NCBI GenBank assembly: GCA_028705775.1 | Contig: JAQWCW010000029.1 | Coordinates: forward strand, 1 to 32,472 | Origin: Eubacteriales bacterium | GTDB taxonomy: Bacteria; Bacillota; Clostridia; Christensenellales; Aristaeellaceae | DNA length: 32,472 nucleotides | Direction: 5' to 3' | Program-made: the position numbers and the translations under genes | The notes under the pieces: generated by a model | Told to the model about the DNA's origin: nothing | The model's input: the letters and a program-made list of their open reading frames with translations, nothing else | Database searches by the model: none | Shown here: piece by piece, positions 14,429 to 22,947 of the stretch | Layout: each line of letters opens with the position of its first letter | Position numbering within the stretch: the first letter of the stretch is position 1

Positions 14429-15435
14429 AAAAGAACAAAGCGCTGTTGCTGATAACCGGCTATATAAGGTACGCGTGGCGCTGCGCGCTTACGCTGCTCG
14501 TTTCCCCCGCCGTTTTCATTGCAATTCAGCTTCTCGGCGGCGTGGATTTTTACGAAATGCGCTACGCGCTCTATATCATAGCTGCAATCTACATATGCGC
14601 GGCTGCTTACAGCTTTTCCGACTATACAAAAAAACAGGTCATGCTCTGGAACGCGCTTGACAACCTGCCCTCGGACGAAAGCGCATACCCCGAAGGGCGC
14701 GGCGGGATTGAGGAAAGCTACCGCGAGCTTGCGCTCAGATTCAAAGCCGAAAATGAAAAAACCGAGGACGACGCGCGGCTGGCCTCCGCGCGGGAGCTTG
14801 ACTACTACACGCTATGGATGCACCAGATTAAAACTCCGATTTCAGTAATAGATTTAATGGCGCAAAGCAGGGGCGATATTGAGCGCAGCCTGCTGCGGCA
14901 GGAGGTTTTCCGGATTGAGCAGTATGTGGAGGCGGTTCTTTCCTATCAGCGGCTGGCGAGCATAGGCGAGGATATGCAGCTTGAAAACGTGGATATTGCG
15001 GCAGTCATACGCGCCTCGGTCAAAAAGCTGCGCCCGCTGTTCATGTACCGTGAAATTTCCCTGTCCCTCCAGCCATTTTCGTTTACAGCCCTGAGCGACT
15101 CGAAATGGCTGTCCTTTGTCATAACGCAGATTCTTTCAAACTCGCTCAAATACACCGGCAAGGGCGGCAGGATTTCCATAACCTCGCCTGAGGACGGAAT
15201 TCTCGAAATAGCGGACACGGGAATCGGAATTCGTCCGGAGGACGTGCCGCAAGTGTTTTCGCGCGGCTTTACGGGAAGCCTCGGACGCGAAAACGAAAAG
15301 TCAACGGGGATAGGGCTGTACCTGTGCAAGCAGGTTATGGACAGGCTTTCGCACAGGATTTCGCTCTCCTCCGTTTTCGGTGAAGGAACGAAAGTGACCC
15401 TCGATTTGCGCCGCGAGGAGCTGAAGCCGTTCTAA
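14425..15435 (+). CDS. Intramembrane-sensing histidine kinase, BceS-like
   Basis: A 336-residue sensor kinase with two closely spaced N-terminal membrane helices (about 18-40 and 46-66) and almost no extracellular loop, the layout of BceS-type kinases, which read the activity of a partner ABC transporter instead of binding ligand directly. The phosphoacceptor is H133 in the BceS-type motif WMHQIKTPISV. ATPase motifs follow: ITQILSNSLKYT (N box), IADTGIGI (G1), FSRGFTG and STGIGLYLCK (G2). The start overlaps the regulator stop. About 110 nt separate it from the transporter genes, with a separate promoter between. Confidence 0.94.
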   Translation: MKKNKALLLITGYIRYAWRCALTLLVSPAVFIAIQLLGGVDFYEMRYALYIIAAIYICAAAYSFSDYTKKQVMLWNALDNLPSDESAYPEGRGGIEESYRELALRFKAENEKTEDDARLASARELDYYTLWMHQIKTPISVIDLMAQSRGDIERSLLRQEVFRIEQYVEAVLSYQRLASIGEDMQLENVDIAAVIRASVKKLRPLFMYREISLSLQPFSFTALSDSKWLSFVITQILSNSLKYTGKGGRISITSPEDGILEIADTGIGIRPEDVPQVFSRGFTGSLGRENEKSTGIGLYLCKQVMDRLSHRISLSSVFGEGTKVTLDLRREELKPF

Positions 15436-15455
15436 TCATTCTTACGGTATTGTAA

Positions 15456-15514
15456 GGTTTCCGTCGATTTGGTAAGGCAATTCGATGGAAACCTATCTTT
15501 CTGTTTGATAAAAT
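15456..15514 (+). promoter_or_regulatory. Candidate response-regulator operator and promoter of the BceAB-like genes
   Basis: A 12-bp inverted repeat with one mismatch (15456-15467 and 15482-15493) separated by 14 bp ends where the -35 should be. Downstream is an extended -10, TGA plus TAAAAT (15509-15514), with only a poor -35 (TGGAAA). That is the layout of an activator-dependent promoter, and the adjacent BceR-like protein is the natural candidate. A CGCGGG-GATT-CCCGCG hairpin (15524-15539) lies in the short leader. Confidence 0.55.
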
Positions 15515-15559
15515 TCATACTGTCGCGGGGATTCCCGCGCCGAAAGGATGAATGAACAA

Positions 15560-16324
15560 ATGGCAATGCTTGAGGTTAACAACGTAAAGAAGATTTATAC
15601 CACGCGCTTTGGCTCCCAGAAGGTGCAGGCGCTTTCGGACGTAAGCTTTTCCGTTGAGGAAGGCGAATTCGTGGCAATCATGGGCGAAAGCGGAAGCGGC
15701 AAAACGACCCTGCTCAACCTGCTTGCGGCTCTCGACCAGCCTACCGGCGGCGAAATAATGCTTGAAGGGCGCAAGGTTTCCGGAATTCCCGAAAGCGAGC
15801 TTGCCGCGTTCCGTCGCGACCATCTCGGCTTCGTTTTTCAGGATTTCAACCTGCTCGACACCTTTTCCATAAAGGACAACATTCTGCTGCCGCTCGTGCT
15901 TCAGAACAGAAGCGTGAAGGATATGGAGGCAGCGCTTGCGCCGCTTTCAGAAATGCTTTCGATTAAGGAGCTGCTTTCAAAGTTCCCCTACGAGGTTTCC
16001 GGCGGTCAGAAGCAGCGCACCGCCGTTGCGCGCGCGCTGATAACCAAGCCGCGCATTCTGCTTGCGGACGAGCCGACAGGCGCGCTTGACAGCAAGGCGT
16101 CCGGCAAGCTGATGAACCTGTTCTCCGACATCAACGAGAAGGGACAGACCATGCTGATGGTAACGCACAGCGCGCAAGCCGCCTCATACGCTACCCGCGT
16201 GCTTTTCATCAAGGACGGCGAGGTTTTCAACCAGCTGTACCGCGCCGAAAGCACACGCGAGCAATTCTACCAGAAGATTCTGAAAACCCTTACCGTACTC
16301 ACCGACGGGGGTGAGCAGGCGTGA
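15560..16324 (+). CDS. ABC transporter ATPase, BceA-like
   Basis: The ATPase subunit of a Bce-type antimicrobial-peptide resistance/detoxification transporter (254 residues from this start). Motifs are Walker A GESGSGKTT, Q-loop VFQDFNLLD, signature VSGGQKQR, Walker B ILLADEPTGALD and the H-loop VTHS. I take the ATG at 15560; an in-frame ATG at 15548 lies inside the AAAGGA ribosome site and would add four residues. Its stop overlaps the GTG start of the permease. This family (MacB/LolD-like) energises a 10-helix permease that also relays the signal to the BceS-type kinase upstream. Confidence 0.94.
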   Translation: MAMLEVNNVKKIYTTRFGSQKVQALSDVSFSVEEGEFVAIMGESGSGKTTLLNLLAALDQPTGGEIMLEGRKVSGIPESELAAFRRDHLGFVFQDFNLLDTFSIKDNILLPLVLQNRSVKDMEAALAPLSEMLSIKELLSKFPYEVSGGQKQRTAVARALITKPRILLADEPTGALDSKASGKLMNLFSDINEKGQTMLMVTHSAQAASYATRVLFIKDGEVFNQLYRAESTREQFYQKILKTLTVLTDGGEQA

Positions 16325-18288
16325 AGAAAGGTCTGTACCTGAGGATTGCAATCGCAAACATATGGAAGAATAAGCAGACTTATCTCCCCTTCCTCATCGC
16401 CTCGGTTATGCTCACCTTCACCTTTTACAGCTTCTCGATGATAGCCACCGACAAGGGGCTTTCGCAGATGCACGGGGGCGAAAGCTTCGCGGCGGTTCTT
16501 GGATTCGGAATGATTGTCGTCGGTATTTTTACCGCAATATTCATTTTCTACGCCAACAGCTTTCTGATTAAGCGCCGCAAGAAGGAGCTTGGGCTTTACT
16601 CGATTCTCGGAATGGAAAAGCGGCATATAGGGCGCATACTGCGCTATGAAAGCTGCTTCTGCTACCTCGTGAGCATGGTTCTGGGGCTTGGACTCGGAGC
16701 GCTTCTCGGTCGCCTGCTTTTCATGCTTGTAAAGCTCGCAATGCGCTGCGATATAACCCTGAGCGGCAGCTTTTCGGGCAGCTCCGCGCTGATAACAGCA
16801 ATCCTGTTCCTCGCGCTTTACGCCGTGCTGATTGTTTACAACAGCATTCAGGTGCATACCGCAAGCCCCGTTGAGCTGCTTCGCGGCGGTCAGACAGGCG
16901 AAAAAGAGTCGAAAAGCCGCTGGATACTTACTATTGTCGGGCTGATTACTATGGGCGCAGGCTACTACATAGCGCAGAAGGTTAACAACCCAGTATCCGC
17001 AATCGCGCTGTTTTTCGTAGCCGTAGTGCTTGTAATAATCGGAACGTACTGCCTGTTCATTGCAGGAAGCATAACAATCCTGCGCCTTATGCGCAAAAAG
17101 AAAAGCTACTATTACAGCCCGAAGCATTTTATAACCATATCCGGTATGCTGTACCGCATGAAGCAGAACGCCGCGGGGCTTGCGAGCATTTGCATACTCT
17201 GCACGATGGCGATGGTTACGATAGGCACAACTGTTTCGCTTTACAACGGAACCGAGGGAATGCTGAACAACTACTACCCGTACGATATGTTTTACAGCTT
17301 CAAGGATGAGGACAGCAGAGACAAGCTTCTCGAATTCTCCGAAAACGCGGCGAAGGAAAATAACGTAACTATCAAGGACTTTGCCTCCTACTACGCTTAC
17401 ACCGAAACTATCTACCTTCTGGACGGAAGGGTTATGAACGAGACTGAGGCGGAAAGCCTTGAGACCGAGCTGGATTTCTACGACAATCTCAGGGACATTC
17501 AGATTATGACCTTGGACAGTTTCAACCGCGTTCAGGGGCTTAACGAAACGCTTGCGGACGGCGACGTGCTTGTGTACTGCGACAAGGATTTGAACAGCCT
17601 TACGGTAAACGACGTCACCTACAATGTGCGCAAGATAGACAAGCCTCCGGTGAGGCTTACAGGCTCGGTAACGGCGGTATACGGCGAGCTGCTCGTCGTA
17701 GTCAAGGATATGGACACGCTTGAGCAGATGCGGATAAAGAACGTGCGCTACGTAAACGATTATAATTACTGCACGATTTGGAACTTGAGCGGCGCTCAGG
17801 AAGATATAGAGGCGTACTCGGTCGAAATGGCGCAGAGTAAGCTCGGGCTTACGATGAGCAGCCTAAACAAGACGAACCTCAGGCAGGAATGGTACATGAT
17901 GCACGGTGGATTCTTCTTCGTGGGAATTTTCCTCGGAATCATATTCCTGATGGCGACAGCCTTTATAATCTACTTCAAGCAGATAAGCGAGGGCTATCAG
18001 GACCACGACAGATTCGTGATTCTGCAAAAGGTCGGAACGAGCAAGAAGGACGTAAAGGCGACGATTCACAGGCAGATACTCACGGTATTCGCTCTGCCGC
18101 TTCTGATTGCCGTATGCCATGTTGCAGGCTCGCTGCACATGATGACGAAGATTCTGATGCTGTTCGGGCTTATGGATATTCCCTACATCGCTCTCAACAG
18201 CTTCATGACCGCCTTCATAATTGCGGCGCTCTTCGGACTGATGTACCTGAGAACGGCGAAAACCTACTACAAGCTGGTTAAATTCTAA
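16321..18288 (+). CDS. FtsX-like permease, BceB-like
   Basis: A 655-residue membrane protein with the BceB layout: about four N-terminal helices, more hydrophobic segments between about residues 195 and 310, a large extracellular domain (about 315-525; NNYYPYDMFYSF through NKTNLRQEW) and three C-terminal helices. The big extracellular domain is thought to recognise peptide antibiotics or their lipid targets. Translation starts at GTG 16321, overlapping the ATPase stop (GTGA). A strong terminator follows. Together with the two genes at 13751 and 14425 it makes a complete sensing and resistance module; the peptide recognised is not predictable here. Confidence 0.93.
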   Translation: MKKGLYLRIAIANIWKNKQTYLPFLIASVMLTFTFYSFSMIATDKGLSQMHGGESFAAVLGFGMIVVGIFTAIFIFYANSFLIKRRKKELGLYSILGMEKRHIGRILRYESCFCYLVSMVLGLGLGALLGRLLFMLVKLAMRCDITLSGSFSGSSALITAILFLALYAVLIVYNSIQVHTASPVELLRGGQTGEKESKSRWILTIVGLITMGAGYYIAQKVNNPVSAIALFFVAVVLVIIGTYCLFIAGSITILRLMRKKKSYYYSPKHFITISGMLYRMKQNAAGLASICILCTMAMVTIGTTVSLYNGTEGMLNNYYPYDMFYSFKDEDSRDKLLEFSENAAKENNVTIKDFASYYAYTETIYLLDGRVMNETEAESLETELDFYDNLRDIQIMTLDSFNRVQGLNETLADGDVLVYCDKDLNSLTVNDVTYNVRKIDKPPVRLTGSVTAVYGELLVVVKDMDTLEQMRIKNVRYVNDYNYCTIWNLSGAQEDIEAYSVEMAQSKLGLTMSSLNKTNLRQEWYMMHGGFFFVGIFLGIIFLMATAFIIYFKQISEGYQDHDRFVILQKVGTSKKDVKATIHRQILTVFALPLLIAVCHVAGSLHMMTKILMLFGLMDIPYIALNSFMTAFIIAALFGLMYLRTAKTYYKLVKF

Positions 18289-18300
18289 GAGAGTTCACGA

Positions 18301-18341
18301 AACAGTCCCCGACGATGCAATATAATCGGGGACTGTTTTTT
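18301..18341 (+). terminator. Intrinsic terminator after the BceAB-like operon
   Basis: A perfect 12-bp stem (18301-18312 with 18326-18337) and a 13-nt loop with six T's at its end. It also lies 3' of the convergent chromate transporter gene and may weakly stop that transcript, although the minus-strand T-run is short. Confidence 0.9.
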
Positions 18342-18353
18342 GCAGCCCGCCTG

Positions 18354-18911
18354 TCAGCAGATAATCATTCCCAGCATGGCGGCAATGACAATCAGAAGGA
18401 TTGGCGACATCCGCTTTTTCAAAAGCTTTTTATAGATGATTGAGGCTGCGGCGAGAAGCGCCATTACTGCCGCCGAGGCAAAATCGAATTCAAACGCAGT
18501 TATGCTGCCCGCAAGCAGGGTAAACGCCATGAAAATGCCCGTCGATAAAATGATTCCGCAAACGGCAGGCGATATTCCGCCAATCACAGCCTGCATTCCC
18601 CTGCTTTTGATAAAGCCGCCGAGGCATTTTGCAATAAGCAGAATAATCACAAAGGACGGGAGGACAACGCCGAAGGTCGCCGCAAGCGCGCCGAAAAAGC
18701 CCGCCTGACTTGAGCCGACATAGGTTGCGGTATTCACCATAATCGGTCCGGGCGTCGATTCGCTGACGGCGATTATATTTGCAAGCATTCCCTCGTCGAG
18801 CCAGCCGTTTGACAAAACGCAGTCCTGAATAAGAGGAATCGCGCCATAGCCGCCGCCGAAGGAGAACAGCCCGACCTTCAGGAATTCAAGGAAAAGCGAG
18901 AGGTAAATCAT
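18354..18911 (-). CDS. Chromate transporter family protein, half-size (second of pair)
   Basis: A 185-residue membrane protein of the CHR (chromate ion transporter) family. It has the N-terminal signature FLKVGLFSFGGGYGAIPLI and ESTPGPIMVNTATYVG, followed by four to five hydrophobic helices. Half-size CHR proteins come as pairs of paralogues thought to assemble as antiparallel heterodimers. It overlaps the upstream partner by ATGA, so the two are coupled. In gut anaerobes the physiological substrate is uncertain; chromate efflux is known for proteobacterial long forms, and other anions are possible here. Confidence 0.9.
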   Translation of the reverse strand: MIYLSLFLEFLKVGLFSFGGGYGAIPLIQDCVLSNGWLDEGMLANIIAVSESTPGPIMVNTATYVGSSQAGFFGALAATFGVVLPSFVIILLIAKCLGGFIKSRGMQAVIGGISPAVCGIILSTGIFMAFTLLAGSITAFEFDFASAAVMALLAAASIIYKKLLKKRMSPILLIVIAAMLGMIIC

Positions 18912-19507
18912 ACGCTGCCGCCTTTCCCGCTGCCCCTGAGCGCGAAAAAGCCGATAGCGCCGGAGAGAAGAATCAAATAGACGGTCGAAAAGCTGACGGA
19001 CAAAAGCGAAAGCGACAGAAGAAGCGCGCCGAAAACGGCAATCATAACGATGTTGAAAGCCCTTCGCTCTTTATTCTTCATGAGCGTTTTGAGCATTCGC
19101 AGTGCGGCGCTGATAATCAGGAGCGCAACGGCGACGCGGATTCCCCTGAACGCCTTGGCGACGATTGGAATATCCATGAAGCCCGAAAGCAGCGCGGAAA
19201 TAATCAGGATTATCACAAACGAGGGCAACACCATTCCGAGGGTTGCGGCAACCGCGCCCTTTATTCCCGCCGTTTTGCAGCCCGTATACGTTGCGGCGTT
19301 GATTGCAACCGGTCCGGGCGTTGATTCGGCAATAACGGTAAGCTCCGTCATTTCTTCTTCTGTCAGCCATTGCCTTCTTTCGACGCACTCATGCCCAATA
19401 AGCGAGAGCATTGCGTAGCCGCCGCCGAAGGTGAACGCGCCGATTTTAAGGAAGCTGAGAAAGAGCCTTCCGCAGTTTCCCGCAGTTTCATTGCTGTTTT
19501 TAGTCAT
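18908..19507 (-). CDS. Chromate transporter family protein, half-size (first of pair)
   Basis: The 199-residue partner of the preceding CHR protein, with the same N-terminal signature in slightly different form (FLKIGAFTFGGGYAMLSLI, then ESTPGPVAINAATYTG) and similar hydrophobic segments. The two are clear tandem paralogues. No convincing -35/-10 pair is seen upstream; the site before the ATG at 19507 (GGGATGGG) is weak. The gene is divergent from the HAD phosphatase at 19693, with about 185 nt between the start codons. The intergenic stretch otherwise holds only the HAD promoter. Confidence 0.9.
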   Translation of the reverse strand: MTKNSNETAGNCGRLFLSFLKIGAFTFGGGYAMLSLIGHECVERRQWLTEEEMTELTVIAESTPGPVAINAATYTGCKTAGIKGAVAATLGMVLPSFVIILIISALLSGFMDIPIVAKAFRGIRVAVALLIISAALRMLKTLMKNKERRAFNIVMIAVFGALLLSLSLLSVSFSTVYLILLSGAIGFFALRGSGKGGSV

Positions 19508-19635
19508 TGCAAATTCCCATCCCGCATTTTTTAACCGCGACGCCGTATGAAATCGGCATGAAGCTGTATTTCATCGGCATAAGCTTTTCAGATATGAACA
19601 ACACTTCATCTTACCTTTCCTATGCCGCGCGTTTA

Positions 19636-19666
19636 TGCTATAATTCTGATTGGCGCACAGCGCCAA
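19636..19666 (+). promoter_or_regulatory. Extended -10 promoter and inverted repeat before the HAD gene
   Basis: TGC plus TATAAT (19636-19644) is an extended -10 without a good -35. A perfect inverted repeat TTGGCGC-ACA-GCGCCAA (19650-19666) sits at the expected start of transcription. It could be an operator or a 5' hairpin in the mRNA. Confidence 0.5.
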
Positions 19667-19692
19667 ATCATCGCAAGGAGCGGCAAAGCTTT

Positions 19693-20322
19693 ATGAAAAC
19701 CGCAGTTTTTTGGGACATGGACGGAACGCTTTTCGATTCGGAGGCGCTCTGCGTGAAAATAGTTGCAGAAAGCCTTCGCCATTTCGGGCTGCCCGTGCCG
19801 GACATTTCCGTTCTCAAGGCGTGCAACGGCCCTACCGTTGACGGAATGGCAAAGCTGGTAAACGTGCCGGAGGAGCTTATTCCGGCGTTCGGCAAGTGGA
19901 TGGTTGACTACGAGGTTTCCGTTATTCCCGAGGTGCAGAAGCTCTACTCCGGCGTTGCCGAAGCGCTCAGAAGCCTGAAGAATAACGCCATGCTTTTTGT
20001 AGCCTCAAACGGCTCGCCGGATTACTTCAACGCGTCGCTCAGGCACTACGGAATCTACGCTTTGTTCACGGACGTTCCCGCTGAGCGCGACAGCCTTTCA
20101 AAGGGCGCGAGAATCCTGCGCGACATGAAAAACAACCAAATCGACAAAGCCGTTATGGTCGGCGACCGCGATTTTGATTATCTCGCGGCGCGCGAGGCGG
20201 GAATCCCCTTTATTGCCGCAACCTACGGCTATGCGCCAGAGGGCGAGCTGCAAAGCGCGGACGCGTTTGCAAAAAGCGCCAAAGAAGCGGCGGAAAAGGC
20301 GCTGCTAATCCTTCGCGCCTGA
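19693..20322 (+). CDS. HAD superfamily phosphatase (beta-phosphoglucomutase/Gph-like)
   Basis: A 209-residue haloacid-dehalogenase hydrolase with motif I WDMDGTLFDSE (nucleophile D8, acid D10), a small helical cap (residues about 16-80), motif II VASNGS, motif III Lys in SKGARILRDM and motif IV VGDRDFDYLAA. It probably dephosphorylates a sugar phosphate or similar small metabolite. AAGGAG at 19675 supports the ATG at 19693; in-frame starts upstream give a non-homologous extension and would cross the promoter. It ends 20 nt from the convergent SufB-like gene, without a visible terminator. Confidence 0.9.
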   Translation: MKTAVFWDMDGTLFDSEALCVKIVAESLRHFGLPVPDISVLKACNGPTVDGMAKLVNVPEELIPAFGKWMVDYEVSVIPEVQKLYSGVAEALRSLKNNAMLFVASNGSPDYFNASLRHYGIYALFTDVPAERDSLSKGARILRDMKNNQIDKAVMVGDRDFDYLAAREAGIPFIAATYGYAPEGELQSADAFAKSAKEAAEKALLILRA

Positions 20323-20342
20323 TTCGCCGCATAAACTAAATA

Positions 20343-21260
20343 CTATTTCAGGAAGCCGTTTACGATTGTAGCCTCGGCTTCCTTTTCGTTCAGCCCAAGC
20401 GAGCAAAGCTTGAGAATCTGCTCGCCCGCTATCTTACCAATCGCCGCCTCATGAATCAGCGCCGCATCGCGGTGATTCGCCACAAGCGACGGGCTTGCGC
20501 TCACTCGCCCGTTATCCGCAAGGATTGCGTCGCACTCGCTGTGACCCGTGCATTTCTCATTGCCGATAATCGTTGAATGATACTCCTGATAGGATTCGCC
20601 CTTTGCAACGGAGCGGGAAATCAGGTTCACTCCCGCATCGGAACCGTTGATTTCAACCTCAAACGAGGTTTTGGCGCGCTCGTCGCCGTCCGTAAGTATG
20701 CGCTCGCGGATTTCGAGCCTCGCTCCCGCCTTCATTTTCACCTTTGTGCGGCGGTCAGTTCTGCTTACTCCGCCAAGCTGGGAGGTATCCATGGTAAGGC
20801 TTGAGTTTTCCTCCAGCTCCGCCTCGGTTACAGGGTCGATAACGCGATTGCCGTTCTCCGCGCCCGTTCCGATGTGCTTTTCCTCGTACAGCACCTTCGA
20901 GCCTTTTGAGAGGAAAAAGCGGTGAATACCGTTATGCCGCGCCTCCTCGCCCGAATCCGTATGCACTCCGCAGCCGGCAACGATTGTAACGTCTGCATTT
21001 TCGCCGATGATAAAATCATTATAAACAAGGTCGTCCACCTTCGCCTTTGTGACGCAGGCGGGAATGTAAACCTTTTCGCCCTTCGTGTTCGGTTTAACAG
21101 TAACGATAAGCCCGGGCGCACCTTTCTTTGAGTCAATCTGTATATTCTCGGTTGAGCGGCGCGCTACGCTTTGGCAATCCTCGCGGATATTGTACGCGCC
21201 GTCGTATTTTCCATCGTAATCGGAAACAATCTTGAGCAAATCTTCTGTAATCTTATTCAT
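20343..21260 (-). CDS. Short SufB/SufD-like Fe-S scaffold (SmsB-type)
   Basis: A 305-residue SufBD-family protein, much shorter than SufB (about 465) or SufD (about 420) but the length of the scaffold in minimal SUF-like (SMS) systems of archaea and Clostridia. Visible features are the beta-helix core (VNLISRSVAKGESYQEYHSTI), GHSECDAIL and the conserved C-terminal HEAAIGKIAGEQILKLCSLGL. It should assemble with the SufC-like ATPase encoded just upstream (4-nt overlap) as the Fe-S scaffold in the cytoplasm. No SufS, SufU, SufE or SufD gene is in the window. It is the last gene of the nrdD operon as I read it. Confidence 0.9.
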   Translation of the reverse strand: MNKITEDLLKIVSDYDGKYDGAYNIREDCQSVARRSTENIQIDSKKGAPGLIVTVKPNTKGEKVYIPACVTKAKVDDLVYNDFIIGENADVTIVAGCGVHTDSGEEARHNGIHRFFLSKGSKVLYEEKHIGTGAENGNRVIDPVTEAELEENSSLTMDTSQLGGVSRTDRRTKVKMKAGARLEIRERILTDGDERAKTSFEVEINGSDAGVNLISRSVAKGESYQEYHSTIIGNEKCTGHSECDAILADNGRVSASPSLVANHRDAALIHEAAIGKIAGEQILKLCSLGLNEKEAEATIVNGFLK

Positions 21261-22024
21261 TGAGCAGCCTTCTTTCGGGCGCTTTCTTCCCTGAAACAGT
21301 CGTTATGGGCGTCGTTGCAGGCGCAGCCGGGGCATACCTCAGCCTGCCGAAGCAGCTGCGGATACAGCACTTCCTTTTCGCCGTGAGCCTTAATTCTTCC
21401 GCCCTCGATAAGCACAATTTCATCCGCAATGGAGAGAATCCTCTCCTGATGCGAGATTATAATCAACGCTCTGCCGCTTGTGCGTTTCAGGGTTTCAAAT
21501 GTGGCGATAAGCTCCTTGAAGCTCCATATATCAATTCCTGCCTCCGGCTCGTCAAAGATGGTGTAAGCGCCGGAGCGCATAAGCACGCTTGCGATTTCAA
21601 CGCGCTTGATTTCGCCGCCGGACAGATGCGCGTCAACGTCCCGCGAAAGATACTTTTCAGGCTGAAGCCCCACCTTGCGCAGAGCGGCGCAGAAATCGCA
21701 GTCCTTCGCGTTTTTATCTGCAATTCTGAGCAAATCGCGCACGGTAATGCCCTTGAATCTTACCGGCTGCTGAAAGGCAAACGCTATTCCGCGCTTTGCG
21801 CGCTCGGTAACGTCCATATCCGTAATATCCTCGCCGTCAAGAATAATCTTGCCGGAGCTTTGGCGGACAATGCCCGCGATAATCTTGGCAAGCGAGGTTT
21901 TTCCGCTGCCGTTGGGCCCCGTGACAACGATAAGCCTGTTTTTTTCTATCGAAAGCGTAAGGTCGCGGATAATCTCCGTGCCTTCCTCGGGAATCCCCCA
22001 TGATACATTTTTAAGTTCCAGCAT
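21257..22024 (-). CDS. SufC-like ABC ATPase with cysteine-rich tail (SmsC-type)
   Basis: A 255-residue ATPase of the Fe-S assembly machinery: Walker A GPNGSGKTS, Q-loop AFAFQQPVRFKG, signature LSGGEIKRVEIA, Walker B YTIFDEPEAGID and the H-loop IISHQ. The IDIWSF after Walker B and the overall pattern are SufC-like and not transporter-like. There is an extra C-terminal tail with four cysteines (CPGCAC...C, about residues 232-245) that could be a metal or cluster site. The stop overlaps the scaffold start. It is 20 nt downstream of trxB, on the same strand, so it is probably cotranscribed with nrdD. Confidence 0.92.
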   Translation of the reverse strand: MLELKNVSWGIPEEGTEIIRDLTLSIEKNRLIVVTGPNGSGKTSLAKIIAGIVRQSSGKIILDGEDITDMDVTERAKRGIAFAFQQPVRFKGITVRDLLRIADKNAKDCDFCAALRKVGLQPEKYLSRDVDAHLSGGEIKRVEIASVLMRSGAYTIFDEPEAGIDIWSFKELIATFETLKRTSGRALIIISHQERILSIADEIVLIEGGRIKAHGEKEVLYPQLLRQAEVCPGCACNDAHNDCFREESARKKAAQ

Positions 22025-22044
22025 GAGCAGTACCTCATTTCCAG

Positions 22045-22947
22045 TTAAGCGTTAAGGACGTTAAGCGCGCCCATCGCCGCCGTCGCGCCGTCCGACGCGG
22101 CGGTAGTAAGCTGGCGGACAGCCTTCCTTCGGCAGTCGCCCGCTGCAAAGACCCCTTCCATGCTCGTTTTGCAGTCCTCGCCCGCAAGCACATAGCCGCT
22201 TTCATCAAGCGCCACAGCGCCCGCAAACGGCGCCGTATTGGGCGTTTGCCCGACGCAGACGAAAAGCCCGTTAACCGCCACGTTATATGTATTACCCTTA
22301 TTATCCCTTACTGAAACGCCGGAAAGCTCGTTGTCCCCGATAAGCTCCTGCACCTGCGCTCCGAGAAGGAAGCTGACGTTTTTTTGCTTTCCGAGCCGCT
22401 CGTAAAGCAGCTTGTCCCCCCTCAGCTCTTCCCTTCTGTGGATAAGGGTAACGGCGGACGAGATTTGCGAAAGATAGAGCGCGGACTGAAGCGCTGAGCT
22501 TCCGCCGCCGACAACCGCCGTCGGCTGTCCCTTGTAAAAAGCGCCGTCGCATACCGCGCAGTAGGAAACTCCCCTGCCGCAAAGCTCGCGCTCACGCGGA
22601 AGCTGAAGCTCCCTGTGCTTTGCTCCCACAGCTATTATAACAGCCCTGCACTCCGTGTCAACGCCATCAATCAAAACGGAGAGCTTTTCGCCGTTTCTGC
22701 TGATTGCGCCGGCGTCCGCAAGCTCCATATCCGTGCCTGAGTCCGCCGCCTGCTGCATAAGCCTGTCCGCAAATTCCATTCCGCTTATGCTGCTGATTCC
22801 CGGATAGTTTTCAACCATCGGCGAGGAGGTTATCTGCCCGCCGAAGCCGCCGGCTTCGACAAGCAGGGGCTTTACTCCCGCTCTTGTAAGATAAAGGGCG
22901 GCGGTCAGCCCAGCTGTGCCGCCGCCGATAATAATTACGTCCCTCAT
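22045..22947 (-). CDS. trxB: Thioredoxin reductase-like flavoprotein
   Basis: A 300-residue low-molecular-weight thioredoxin reductase: FAD-binding GGGTAGLTAALYL (8-20), the redox-active pair C130-A-V-C133 in SYCAVCDGAF, the NAD(P)H site GGGSSALQSALYL with a following HRRE basic motif, and the late FAD motif GVFAAGDCR. It passes electrons from NADPH (or another donor) to a redoxin. The natural partner is the glutaredoxin-like domain fused to NrdD, whose stop overlaps this start by ATGA. Some Clostridia enzymes of this class use ferredoxin; the HRRE pattern favours NADPH, but I cannot prove it. Confidence 0.93.
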   Translation of the reverse strand: MRDVIIIGGGTAGLTAALYLTRAGVKPLLVEAGGFGGQITSSPMVENYPGISSISGMEFADRLMQQAADSGTDMELADAGAISRNGEKLSVLIDGVDTECRAVIIAVGAKHRELQLPRERELCGRGVSYCAVCDGAFYKGQPTAVVGGGSSALQSALYLSQISSAVTLIHRREELRGDKLLYERLGKQKNVSFLLGAQVQELIGDNELSGVSVRDNKGNTYNVAVNGLFVCVGQTPNTAPFAGAVALDESGYVLAGEDCKTSMEGVFAAGDCRRKAVRQLTTAASDGATAAMGALNVLNA

